Made by a program: the position numbers and the translations under genes. A stretch of 64,000 nucleotides of DNA from Pollutimonas sp. M17. GTDB taxonomy: Bacteria; Pseudomonadota; Gammaproteobacteria; Burkholderiales; Burkholderiaceae_B. The first letter of the stretch is position 1, and each line of letters starts with the position of its first letter. This document shows positions 53,855 through 61,533 of this stretch, in pieces. The stretch spans positions 3,782,001-3,846,000 of the forward strand of contig NZ_CP107548.1 in the NCBI RefSeq assembly GCF_025836975.1, written 5' to 3'. A model generated the notes under the pieces. The model did not search any database, was not told the DNA's origin, and saw only the letters and a list, made by a program, of their open reading frames with translations.

Positions 53855-54061
53855 GTTCATTATTCTTTTATATATAAAGACTACTGATGATGGGTGTCTG
53901 TGGATAAATTGGATAACTGTGTTTAGCGGAGTGCTTTCAATGGCTTACGATGAATTTCTGCTGCGGACAACATATGTTTGGGCAGTGCATGGAAACTGGA
54001 CAAGTTCAGGCACCCGGAAAACAAGGATGCTTGTTCATGGCCCGCCCACAATTTATGCACA
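53855..54061. other. Putative replication origin (oriC), copy 2
   Basis: Contains an AT-rich stretch (TTATTCTTTTATATATAAAG, about 53860-53879), the trinucleotide run ACTACTGATGATGGG and a DnaA box (TTATCCACA on the minus strand, 53899-53907). A TTATGCACA box is at 54053-54061. The core 53882-53907 is identical to copy 1 (26 of 26), and the AT-rich parts are similar. The 659-bp gap 53758-54416 has no convincing gene; a 100-codon frame over it looks spurious. Confidence 0.65.
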
Positions 54062-54125
54062 GGTTTTTTGGCGGGATTGCGGCGTAAAACAGGATGTGGG
54101 GAACGAGGCATCCCCAGGCCTGGTA

Positions 54126-54145
54126 ATCACTTCCCGATGCAGAAG
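54126..54145. repeat. Distal attachment-site repeat (copy of mnmE 3' end)
   Basis: ATCACTTCCCGATGCAGAAG, identical over 20 bp to 57572-57591. Read on the minus strand it encodes the C-terminal Phe-Cys-Ile-Gly-Lys-stop of MnmE. Here it is isolated, 220 bp from the second origin-like core. Confidence 0.9.
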
Positions 54146-54416
54146 GATTTTTTAAGACGTATCCTATTGATTATAAATAATATTTTTTGACGTTCTCGGC
54201 ATGCTTGGACCTATTCTTAGACCCAAAGCTGATGTGTGTGTCTCTTGATGGCTCTCCAAAGCGCATTATGGATCATCTCTGCCGCCAGACTTGCTGAAAT
54301 AGGTGCAAATGGGGGTGCTATTGGCTGCATGATGAGCGCAGTCCCGCAACGCGCAGGCTTGGTGATGTGTTCATTATTGAGTATATTGAATACATCAAGA
54401 CTGCAAGGAGCTGACC

Positions 54417-54677
54417 ATGTCCCGCACGAACACCACCACCATGACAGTGCGCCTCAGTGGCCCTCTGAGCGAATTCGTTGCCACAAATGTTGGCGAACAA
54501 GGCGACTACGAGAGCGTCAGCGAGTATGTGCGCGACCTTATTCGCCGTGACAAAGAAACCAGGGAAGCGGCTGCATTCGAACGGCTCAAGGCCGAACTCA
54601 CCCAGGCTTGGGCGGCGCCAGAGTCGTCATACAAGCCCTTGACGGCAGCAGACGTCATCGCGCGTAACCGGGCCTGA
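54417..54677 (+). CDS. ParD-like ribbon-helix-helix antitoxin
   Basis: The 86-residue product has an N-terminal ribbon-helix-helix DNA-binding part (TTMTVRLSGPLSEFVATNVG, then YESVSEYVRDLIRRD) and an acidic-helical tail that would bind the toxin. AAGGAG lies 6 bp before the ATG. It is 8 bp upstream of a ParE/RelE-type gene. Autorepression is expected; AT-rich repeats lie at 54375-54400. Confidence 0.88.
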   Translation: MSRTNTTTMTVRLSGPLSEFVATNVGEQGDYESVSEYVRDLIRRDKETREAAAFERLKAELTQAWAAPESSYKPLTAADVIARNRA

Positions 54678-54685
54678 TTTCCGTC

Positions 54686-55006
54686 ATGGTCAAGGCGCAG
54701 ATACGCGTTCAGGAAGCCGCGTCCTGGCGGCTGGACGATACTTATCGCTATACGCATGAGCGTTGGGGCGCGCAACAAGCCGAGCGCTACATCACGGGTT
54801 TATTCGAGGCGTTCGAGGGTATTGCCACACACCAGACGGCATCCCGCACCATTCCGGCAGAGTTCGGTATAGATGGCTATTTCCTCCGTTATGAACGGCA
54901 TTTCGTCTATTGGCGCCGGCTCTCGAACGGCGACATCGGGATCGTGACCATCCTGCATGAAAAGATGCACCAGATTGGGCGCTTGCGGGAGGACTTTGGC
55001 CTTTGA
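54686..55006 (+). CDS. ParE/RelE-superfamily toxin
   Basis: The 106-residue product has the compact ParE fold pattern: an N-terminal strand and helix (VQEAASWRLDDTYRYTHERW), a helix pair, then strands (YFLRYERHFVYWRRLSNGDI, VTILHEKMHQIGRLREDF). The HQ/R positions near the end are common in the family. ParE proteins usually poison gyrase, RelE proteins cut mRNA; which applies here is not certain. Paired with the ParD-like gene, it may stabilise the island. Confidence 0.87.
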   Translation: MVKAQIRVQEAASWRLDDTYRYTHERWGAQQAERYITGLFEAFEGIATHQTASRTIPAEFGIDGYFLRYERHFVYWRRLSNGDIGIVTILHEKMHQIGRLREDFGL

Positions 55007-55071
55007 GTCTGAGATTTGCGTTGAGGCTGGATTGAAGCACGCTGATCACGAGATACAGAGAACAGATTACC

Positions 55072-55555
55072 ATGAGTGAATATCAGTACTATGAGTTCGC
55101 GGCGATCGATAAGCCCTTGACCCGTACCGAAATGGGCGAGCTGCGTGCTGTTTCTACCCGGGCAGTCATTACCCCCAGCGGTTTCACCAATCATTACGAA
55201 TGGGGCGACCTCAAGGCAGATCCCGCCGACTGGATGCGGCGTTATTTCGATGCCTTTGTCTATTCGGCCAACTGGTGCAGTTGTCATGTGTCACTGCGAT
55301 TGCCGAAAGTCGTTTTCCGCAAGGCCGAGCTGGATGCTTTCATCCGCTCGGCTGTACTGTCGATTGACACCACCGATGCACACTGGATTTTCAGTTGGAC
55401 GCTGGAGGAAAGCGAAGACTATGACCGCTTTGCCGAAGACGATGGCAGAGGCTGGATGCGCTGGTTGATTCCCCTGCGCGATGAGTTGATGCGTGGTGAT
55501 TTGCGACCGCTGTACCTGGGTTGGTTGGCGGCTGGCGATGAGTTGGATGCAGCGG
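55072..55555 (+). pseudogene. 5' fragment of a conserved hypothetical gene
   Basis: The frame starts MSEYQYYEFAAIDKPLTRTE, and about 160 residues look like a genuine N-terminus: Trp/Tyr-rich, with NHYEWGDLKADPADWMRRYF and WIFSWTLEESEDYDRF. It resembles the start of a longer conserved family of unknown function. From about 55550 the DNA instead codes, in another frame, for an integrase C-terminus. The first frame continues to 55638 with unrelated residues. So the gene is cut by a deletion junction. Confidence 0.65.
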
Positions 55556-55795
55556 CATGTCTACGACGGGCAGTGCAAGGCGGCAGGTTTGAGCAACATG
55601 CATGGGCTGCGGCATCGGTATGCCCAGATGCGGTATAAGGTATTGACGGGATGGAAGGCGCCGGTGGCGGGTTGTCCTGGTAAAGTTCAGCTCAGTAGCA
55701 GTCAGAGCATGAGTGACCAACACGCTCGACAGCAGATCAGCCATGAACTCGGGCATGAAAGGTTGAAAGTGACGTCGATCTATTTGGGAACCTGA
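55553..55795 (+). pseudogene. C-terminal remnant of a tyrosine recombinase (integrase)
   Basis: About 80 codons, without a start, read RHVYDGQCKAAGLSNMHGLR... and end ISHELGHERLKVTSIYLGT. The HxxR box (HGLRHRYAQ), the later H (ELGH) and the catalytic tyrosine (SIYLG) of tyrosine recombinases are visible. The N-terminal half and the first catalytic Arg are missing. It cannot be active. The fragment is in line with a former mobile element. Confidence 0.75.
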
Positions 55796-55801
55796 GCCTT
55801 A

Positions 55802-56842
55802 TCAGTCATCTCTGGTGTTCGGCTCACCGGACGCCAGTTTTCTCACTGCTTTGTCGAAATCGCTTTCAAACAGGCGATCCTGCACAATTCTGTATTTCTC
55901 AAATTCGCTTTCCGCATGCGTCTGGGCAAGTTTCGCAGAAATCTTGCCGCTGTTCTGTAGCACTTCCCGTTCATCAAATTCGAGGAAAGCGTCCAGCCGC
56001 TTGGACCAGTCTTCCATGCTCATTGGAATCTTGCGGCGAGCACGATCCTCGGCCAGTTCCAGATAGGCGTTGACGATACGCCCGAGTGAATCCAACTCGT
56101 CCTTGGTCAGGTAGTTCTTTGCCACGGCCACATCGGTTTTCAGGATCTTGCCTTCGGGCGCGCTCGCCCAGGAATTCAGCCCCATATGTGGCTTGCTGCT
56201 ATCGGCCCGCTTGCGGATCAACTCTGCAGCGGTATGGCCGTGGATGGCGTAATGCAGTTTGTTCTGTACTTTGGCGAAGAAGGCCTTGGTGGTCGGTGCG
56301 TCCTTGTTGTAGTCCACGCTGGTGGCATAGATGTCGGTGATCTTCTGGTAGAAGCGTCGCTCGCTGAGGCGGATCTCGCGGATTTCCGCCAGCAGCCGCT
56401 CGAAGTAGTCCTCGCCCAGGAAGCTGCCGTTCTCCATGCGCTGACGATCCAGCACATAGCCCTTGATGGCGAACTCACGCAGGACGCCGGTCGCCCACTG
56501 GCGGAACTGCGTTGCGCGTAGGGAGTTGACCCGGTAGCCGACCGAGATGATGGCGTCGAGGTTGTAGAAATCCACCGCCCGGGACACCTCCCGCTGACCC
56601 TCCTGCTGAACTATCCGGAATTTCCGGATAGTTGCCTCAGGCGTGAGCTCATGACTGACAAAGATGTTCTTTAAGTGCTCGCTGACGGTGCGCACATCCA
56701 CCCCGAACAGCTCAGCCATCAGCTTCTGCGACAGCCACAGGGTTTCGTCCTCATAGCGGGCTTCGATGCTCTGTTCGCCCGCCTGCCCAGTGAAGATCAG
56801 AAACTCGGCGGTGCTGTTGCGGATCAATTTTTTGTTACTCAT
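55802..56842 (-). CDS. rhuM: RhuM-family protein
   Basis: The 346-residue product belongs to the RhuM family (named for a Salmonella pathogenicity-island gene). Seen are the N-terminal DNA-binding-like part (ETLWLSQKLMAELFGVDVRT, KNIFVSHELTPEATIRKFRI), the family core FYNLDAIISVGYRVNSLRAT, and a helical C-terminal part. The start at 56842 has GGAG 9 bp upstream; the longer frame to 56881 is less likely. Such genes often accompany type I restriction genes on islands, and an hsdR fragment lies upstream here. Biochemical role unknown. Confidence 0.85.
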   Translation of the reverse strand: MSNKKLIRNSTAEFLIFTGQAGEQSIEARYEDETLWLSQKLMAELFGVDVRTVSEHLKNIFVSHELTPEATIRKFRIVQQEGQREVSRAVDFYNLDAIISVGYRVNSLRATQFRQWATGVLREFAIKGYVLDRQRMENGSFLGEDYFERLLAEIREIRLSERRFYQKITDIYATSVDYNKDAPTTKAFFAKVQNKLHYAIHGHTAAELIRKRADSSKPHMGLNSWASAPEGKILKTDVAVAKNYLTKDELDSLGRIVNAYLELAEDRARRKIPMSMEDWSKRLDAFLEFDEREVLQNSGKISAKLAQTHAESEFEKYRIVQDRLFESDFDKAVRKLASGEPNTRDD

Positions 56843-56912
56843 ACCAAGTATCTCCACGGGGTCTGTACGTCGACCAAGCATGCTTTACCGCCTGTGCGAT
56901 AACTCTGGTCGG

Positions 56913-57200
56913 CTACACCTGCCCACCTACTCCTTTGAATTTTTCGACGAACGCGGCAATCTTCTGGAAGACGCTTTGCTTCTTTGTCAGGTACTCCGGA
57001 TTGAGCGGGCTCATCTTGGGCAGGAGGGCATTGAGTTCGGTGCCGTTCTCGCTGGCGAATTCACGTCTCAGAGAGCTGCTGATGTACCGTCTGGCCGCCT
57101 CTGCATTCAGCGCCTCATCGTTGATCAACTCCTGAGCCTCGCGCTGCTGCTTGGCCTGGGCAAAGCTGAAGAATGCCTCGATCACGCTGGCCTTGTCGCC
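56913..57200 (-). pseudogene. 3' fragment of a type I restriction enzyme R subunit gene (hsdR)
   Basis: About 95 codons reading [22 protein letters not shown]... to [14 protein letters not shown] match the helical C-terminus of HsdR, the ATP-dependent translocase/nuclease subunit. The conserved pattern [18 protein letters not shown] and [19 protein letters not shown] is clear. The first roughly 900 residues are absent. A GTG at 57185 could start a 90-residue product, but this is most likely a leftover. Confidence 0.7.
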
Positions 57201-57439
57201 CAGCCCACCTTGCGCCCGCTGAGTTCGGCCAGTTCCGTCAGAGACTTGGGGTGTTTGTCATGGATCAGGCGCAGCAGGCGGCGGTTGTCGTCCGACAGCA
57301 CCGCTGCCAGTGATGCCAGGGACGGAAACCAAATGCTGGGAGTTTCGCTTCCCTTCGGTGGCGAACCTTCTGGCTGTCGGATACCCACAATGCAGCGCTT
57401 CATGATCGCGAATCCAATGACACGTTGATTTACAATCAT
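57200..57439 (-). pseudogene. Truncated HTH transcriptional regulator
   Basis: About 78 family-like codons start MIVNQRVIGFAIMKRCIVGI and include WFPSLASLAAVLSDDNRRLL and [18 protein letters not shown], the first half of a winged helix-turn-helix of MarR/antitoxin type. After SGRKVG the frame leaves the family and ends at 57182. The break coincides with the start of the hsdR-like part, so one deletion joined the two genes. Confidence 0.65.
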
Positions 57440-57571
57440 ATCAGTCTCTGATAATCATCGTCGTTTACATATGTTCGACATGAAGGGAAAGGTGGGTAAG
57501 GGGACGCAATTAAGAGGTAATGGCCTTATCCATCTCATTCCCGGGGGATACATCACCAATCCAGATCCCAC

Positions 57572-57591
57572 ATCACTTCCCGATGCAGAAG
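57572..57591. repeat. Proximal attachment-site repeat (mnmE 3' end)
   Basis: ATCACTTCCCGATGCAGAAG covering the mnmE stop codon and the last codons before it. Identical to 54126-54145; the two flanks differ immediately outside the 20 bp. Confidence 0.9.
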
Positions 57592-59000
57592 CTGGAAAAA
57601 ATCTCGCCCAATAAATCGTCGCTGGTGAACTGACCGGTGATGGCGCTCAGTTCGGCATGGGCCAGGCGAAGTTCTTCGGCGAACAGGTCCAGGACGCGGT
57701 CGTTGTGGCTTGCATGTTCGCCGGCCAGCGCAAGGTGTTCGGCGGCGTTGGCCAGGGCCTTCAAATGCCGTTCGCGCGCCAGCCAGGGCGATTCAGCGCT
57801 GGGGTTCCATCCCGCAATATCCAGAAGCCTTTGGCGCAGACTGTCCAGGCCGGTTCCGGTCTTGGCTGAGATGCCCAGAGCCTGTTCCGGCGGGATACCG
57901 CCCGCGCCTTCGGGACGGGCCGATGCCTCTGGTGAAGCGGAGGCCGTCATGGAAAAGGGTATCTGTCCGGATTCCGGCAACAGGTCTATCTTGTTGAATA
58001 CCTTCAGTACGGGCGTGTGCGCGGGCAGCCGCTGGGTGATGGCGGTGTCCAGCTCGTCGTTCGGGCTACGGGCGTCCTGAAGATGGATGATGACATTGGC
58101 TTTTTCTATTTCGGCCCAGGTACGCGCGATGCCTATGCTTTCCACGGTGTCCTGGGTTTCCCGCAAGCCGGCGGTATCCACGATGTGCAAGGGTACGCCT
58201 TGTATGTGGATCTGCTGTATGACCTTGTCGCGCGTGGTGCCGGCGATGGGCGTGACGATGGCGACCTCGTCGCCGGCCAGGGCGTTGAGCAGGCTGGACT
58301 TGCCCACATTGGGCTGGCCGGCCAGCACGACATGCAGGCCTTCACGCAGGATCATGCCTTGTCTTGCCTGTTGCGTCAGCGCATCCAGGTCTTTACGCAG
58401 GCCTTCCAGGGTTTCCCGGGCTTGGTACTTTTCCAGGAAGTCGATTTCTTCTTCGGGAAAATCCAGCGTGGCTTCGACCAGCATGCGCAGATGCACGATG
58501 CGGTCGCCCAGGGCATTCACATGCTGGGAAAAGGCGCCGCTCAACGACGCCATGGCGCTGCGCGCGGCGGCTTCGGACGATGCATCGATAAGGTCGGCCA
58601 CGGCTTCGGCCTGAGCCAGGTCCAGGCGTTCGTTGAGGAATGCGCGATGGGTGAATTCGCCCGGTTCGGCATGCCGAAGTCCGTACTCCCTGCCTGCGGC
58701 CAGGCAGTGGTCCAGCAGCCGGCGCAGCACGGCCGGCCCTCCGTGGCCCTGTAGCTCGATGACGTCTTCGCCGGTGTAGGAGTGGGGCGCTTTGAAGTAG
58801 AGGGCGATGCCGGCATCGATGGGCTGGCCTTTCTCGTCCTTGAAGGGCAGGTAATGGGCATGCCTGGGCTTGAGAGGCGTGTCGAACAACGTGTTCGACA
58901 GGGCCGCCAGCGATTTTCCGGATATCCGTACAACGCCTATGCCGCCACGCCCGGGGGCGGTGGCAATGGCGATGATGGGTTCATGAGAGCGCAGGGACAT
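57573..59000 (-). CDS. mnmE: tRNA modification GTPase MnmE (TrmE)
   Basis: MnmE with MnmG modifies wobble uridine 34 of tRNAs. The 475-residue product has the formyl-tetrahydrofolate-binding N-terminal domain, a GTPase domain inserted in the helical domain (G1 GQPNVGKSS, about residues 229-237; [21 protein letters not shown]), and ends in the conserved FCIGK with the functional Cys. The integrity of the last codons shows that island insertion restored the gene. It lies on the opposite side of the origin from mnmG. Confidence 0.97.
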   Translation of the reverse strand: MSLRSHEPIIAIATAPGRGGIGVVRISGKSLAALSNTLFDTPLKPRHAHYLPFKDEKGQPIDAGIALYFKAPHSYTGEDVIELQGHGGPAVLRRLLDHCLAAGREYGLRHAEPGEFTHRAFLNERLDLAQAEAVADLIDASSEAAARSAMASLSGAFSQHVNALGDRIVHLRMLVEATLDFPEEEIDFLEKYQARETLEGLRKDLDALTQQARQGMILREGLHVVLAGQPNVGKSSLLNALAGDEVAIVTPIAGTTRDKVIQQIHIQGVPLHIVDTAGLRETQDTVESIGIARTWAEIEKANVIIHLQDARSPNDELDTAITQRLPAHTPVLKVFNKIDLLPESGQIPFSMTASASPEASARPEGAGGIPPEQALGISAKTGTGLDSLRQRLLDIAGWNPSAESPWLARERHLKALANAAEHLALAGEHASHNDRVLDLFAEELRLAHAELSAITGQFTSDDLLGEIFSSFCIGK

Positions 59001-59138
59001 GGTCGGCGGTGATCTGAATAAGGAAAAGCATACTAATATAGGACGGGAACGAGTTTATCTTGAACCTTGACCGTTTCCGCCGGCGGAGCCGGGTGAAAGC
59101 CGGCAAACAAGAAACCATTACAGGAGCATAAAAGCATC

Positions 59139-59435
59139 ATGCCATACTTGATCGAAACCTTTGACAAGCCGCATACACAGGCCTTGCGGCAAGCCCTGCG
59201 TGACAAGCATCTGGATTTCCTCGAAGAGAACAAGAAGCTGCTGCTGGCTTGCGGCGCCAAGCTGGAAGACGATGGCACGGGCGGCACCGGCAGCGTTTAT
59301 ATCGTGGATGTCGAGACGCGGGCCGAGGCCGAGGATTTCGTCAATGCCGATCCGTTCGCGACCGGAGGCCTGTTCGAGCGCATGACCATCACCCGCTGGC
59401 GCAAGGCCTATCTGGGCGGCGAGTGCTATCTGTAG
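59139..59435 (+). CDS. YciI-like family protein
   Basis: The 98-residue product MPYLIETFDKPHTQALRQAL... has the small alpha-beta barrel fold pattern of YciI proteins, with SVYIVDVETRAEAEDFVNAD and DPFATGGLFERMTITRWRKA. Some members act on small halogenated or hydroxylated compounds; a conserved His is proposed as catalytic in the family. No function can be assigned. It is followed 25 bp later by a LysR-type regulator. Confidence 0.75.
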   Translation: MPYLIETFDKPHTQALRQALRDKHLDFLEENKKLLLACGAKLEDDGTGGTGSVYIVDVETRAEAEDFVNADPFATGGLFERMTITRWRKAYLGGECYL

Positions 59436-59459
59436 TCGCCGCCAGGCCGGATCCGCCAC

Positions 59460-60368
59460 ATGCCGCAACTGAAGCTGCTTGAAGATTTCATTGCACTGGC
59501 CAGGACCGGAAGCTTCCTGCGGGCGGCGGAAGCGCGCCATGTCACGCATCCCGCCTTCGGCCGCCGCATCCGTGCGCTGGAAAGCTGGGCCGGCGTTCCC
59601 CTGGTGGACCGGTCCCAGATCCCGATCACATTGACGGAACAGGGGGAAGTCCTGCTGAAGACCGCCTGCCAGGTGGTCGAACAACTTCAACGCGTGCGCA
59701 ATCAGATTTCGATGTCCGGCGGTGAGGAGCAACATGTATTGCGCGTGGCTAGCGGGCGCAGCCTGGCGCGCACCCTTGTTGCCGACTGGGTCGCGCGCTT
59801 GCGCAAAGGACGGCCCGCCGTGCTCCGCCCGACGATACAGGTAGAGATTTCCACCGGCATGATGGCCGATATGCCGGCCCGCCTGGCGCAAGGCAAGGCG
59901 GACTTCCTGTTCTGCTACGAGCATCCCGCCTTGTCGGTGGAGCTTCAGCCCGACAATTATCAGTACATGACTTTGGCAACCGACAAGCTTGTCCCGGTCT
60001 GCCAAGCCGTGGCACAAGGAAAGCCCCGTTACTCGCTGGAGGAGGGCCGCGGTTCGCTGCCGCTGATCTCTTATTCAAGAGGGCTCGCGATGGGGCGCAT
60101 TGCGGGCGACCGGATCGAGACCATGCCCTATCCCCTCGTCACTTCGCTGCGTTGTGATTCCCTGGATGCAATGCTGGGAACCGTGTCCAATGGCCTCGGG
60201 ATTGCCTGGCTGCCCTGGTCCATGGTCGCCGCGGATTGCAAGCGCGGCAACTTGATCGTGCTGGGAGGCCGTAGCGAGCAGATCGCCTTTGAAGTGCGCC
60301 TGTATCGTTCGCGCAGCCGCCTTTCCGATGTGGCCGAGGCGGTGTGGAAGGCCATGGAGAAAGGCTAG
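59460..60368 (+). CDS. LysR-family transcriptional regulator
   Basis: The 302-residue product has the LysR N-terminal winged helix-turn-helix (FIALARTGSFLRAAEARHVT, then FGRRIRALESWAGVPLVDRS, residues 10-51) and a C-terminal ligand-binding domain (about 90-300). It lies directly upstream of the Bug-type receptor and aspartoacylase-family genes in the same direction, so it may control them. Ligand unknown. Confidence 0.9.
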   Translation: MPQLKLLEDFIALARTGSFLRAAEARHVTHPAFGRRIRALESWAGVPLVDRSQIPITLTEQGEVLLKTACQVVEQLQRVRNQISMSGGEEQHVLRVASGRSLARTLVADWVARLRKGRPAVLRPTIQVEISTGMMADMPARLAQGKADFLFCYEHPALSVELQPDNYQYMTLATDKLVPVCQAVAQGKPRYSLEEGRGSLPLISYSRGLAMGRIAGDRIETMPYPLVTSLRCDSLDAMLGTVSNGLGIAWLPWSMVAADCKRGNLIVLGGRSEQIAFEVRLYRSRSRLSDVAEAVWKAMEKG

Positions 60369-60517
60369 GGAACAACAAGAGCGATCGAGCGCTCCATTAA
60401 ATTATTAGCACAAGGATGTGCCGAAACGGCACATTAGCAACAGATGCTGCGGCCAGAATACTGCCAGGAAACCGGTCATGGGCGATCGGCTTCACGACAA
60501 TAAACTGGAGACCTGCC

Positions 60518-61504
60518 ATGAATCATTTTTTCAGCCGCGGTGCGCTGTCTGTTGCAGCGGCGTGTTCTTTCTTCTTCTCGGCCACGCCGTCGCAGGCAGC
60601 CGGCTATCCCTCGAAACCGATCACCATCGTCGTGGGCTACCCGGCCGGCGGCAGCGTGGACTTCACGGCACGGGCGGTGGGCGAAGCCCTGTCCGAACGC
60701 CTGGGGCAAAGCGTGGTCATCGAAAACATGGGCGGAGCCGGCGGCACGATAGGCGCCAACAGGGTGGCTCGGGCGACGGCCGACGGCTACACGCTGCTCG
60801 TCGGCTCCACCAACGAGATGGTCATCGCGGCGATGATCAATAGCGCGGTGCGGTATGACGGACTGAAAGACTTTACGCCTGTCGGGATGATTGCGGCCCA
60901 GCCGATGATGCTGGCCGCATCCAAAGAGTTGGGCATCACGAACGCCGCCCAGTACCTGGAAAAATTCAAGAGTGGCGGGCGCAACGACTATACCTTCGGT
61001 TCTTCGGGGGTGGGCACGGCGCTGCATCTGGCCGGGGAGATGATCAACGAATCGACCCAGACGCACGCCGAGCACATCCCCTATCGCGGCGTGGCGCCGC
61101 TGCTGACGGACCTGGTCAGCGGACAGCTGGATTACGGCATTTTCGTGATGTCTTCCGGCCTGCCTCATGTAAAGTCGGGCAAGGTCGTGGCCTTGGGTGT
61201 TACCGAGGCCCGGCGCTCTCCGGCGGCGCCGGACATCCCCGCCCTGGCTGAAACGCCGGGATTCGAAAAGGTGGACATCAATGTGTGGTTCGGCCTGTAT
61301 GGCCCGGCCGGCTTGCCCGACGAAGTGGTGGCCGTGTTGCGGAGCGCCCTGGACGACGTGCTGCGCCAAGATGCCTTCCGGGACAGGCTGGCCGCCAGCG
61401 GCGCCGCCCTGTACAAGCCCGGAATGAATGCCAGGGAATTCCAGGTAGCTGAAACGGAGAAGTACGGTCGTCTTGTCAGGATGGCAAAGATCGAACGTCA
61501 ATAA
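60518..61504 (+). CDS. Bug-family (tripartite tricarboxylate transporter) periplasmic solute receptor
   Basis: The 328-residue product has a signal peptide (1-27, SQA|AG) and the Bug signature YPSKPITIVVGYPAGGSVDF right after it, then GQSVVIENMGGAGGTIGANR. Bug receptors bind carboxylates and amino-acid-like compounds and are greatly expanded in Alcaligenaceae. GGAG lies 7 bp before the ATG. No membrane subunits are nearby, so the receptor must use a transporter encoded elsewhere or act alone. Confidence 0.92.
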   Translation: MNHFFSRGALSVAAACSFFFSATPSQAAGYPSKPITIVVGYPAGGSVDFTARAVGEALSERLGQSVVIENMGGAGGTIGANRVARATADGYTLLVGSTNEMVIAAMINSAVRYDGLKDFTPVGMIAAQPMMLAASKELGITNAAQYLEKFKSGGRNDYTFGSSGVGTALHLAGEMINESTQTHAEHIPYRGVAPLLTDLVSGQLDYGIFVMSSGLPHVKSGKVVALGVTEARRSPAAPDIPALAETPGFEKVDINVWFGLYGPAGLPDEVVAVLRSALDDVLRQDAFRDRLAASGAALYKPGMNAREFQVAETEKYGRLVRMAKIERQ

Positions 61505-61533
61505 GCTGGCACTCCGTCGATAGAAGGTGAAAA

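Larger units (their letters stand above)
54126..57591. mobile_element. Remnant genomic island integrated at the 3' end of mnmE
   Basis: A 20-bp direct repeat of the end of mnmE lies at 54126-54145 and 57572-57591. Between them are a toxin-antitoxin pair, a truncated gene, an integrase remnant, rhuM and fragments of hsdR and a regulator, all accessory in type. The 3' end of mnmE (trmE, thdF) is a known integration site, for instance for Salmonella genomic island 1. No complete integrase remains, so the element is probably immobile. Which repeat is attL or attR is arbitrary. Confidence 0.82.

Noticed and set aside
53853-54155. A 100-codon frame over the second origin-like core
   Set aside because: It spans the AT-rich and DnaA-box segment and the attachment repeat, has no ribosome-binding site and no family similarity.
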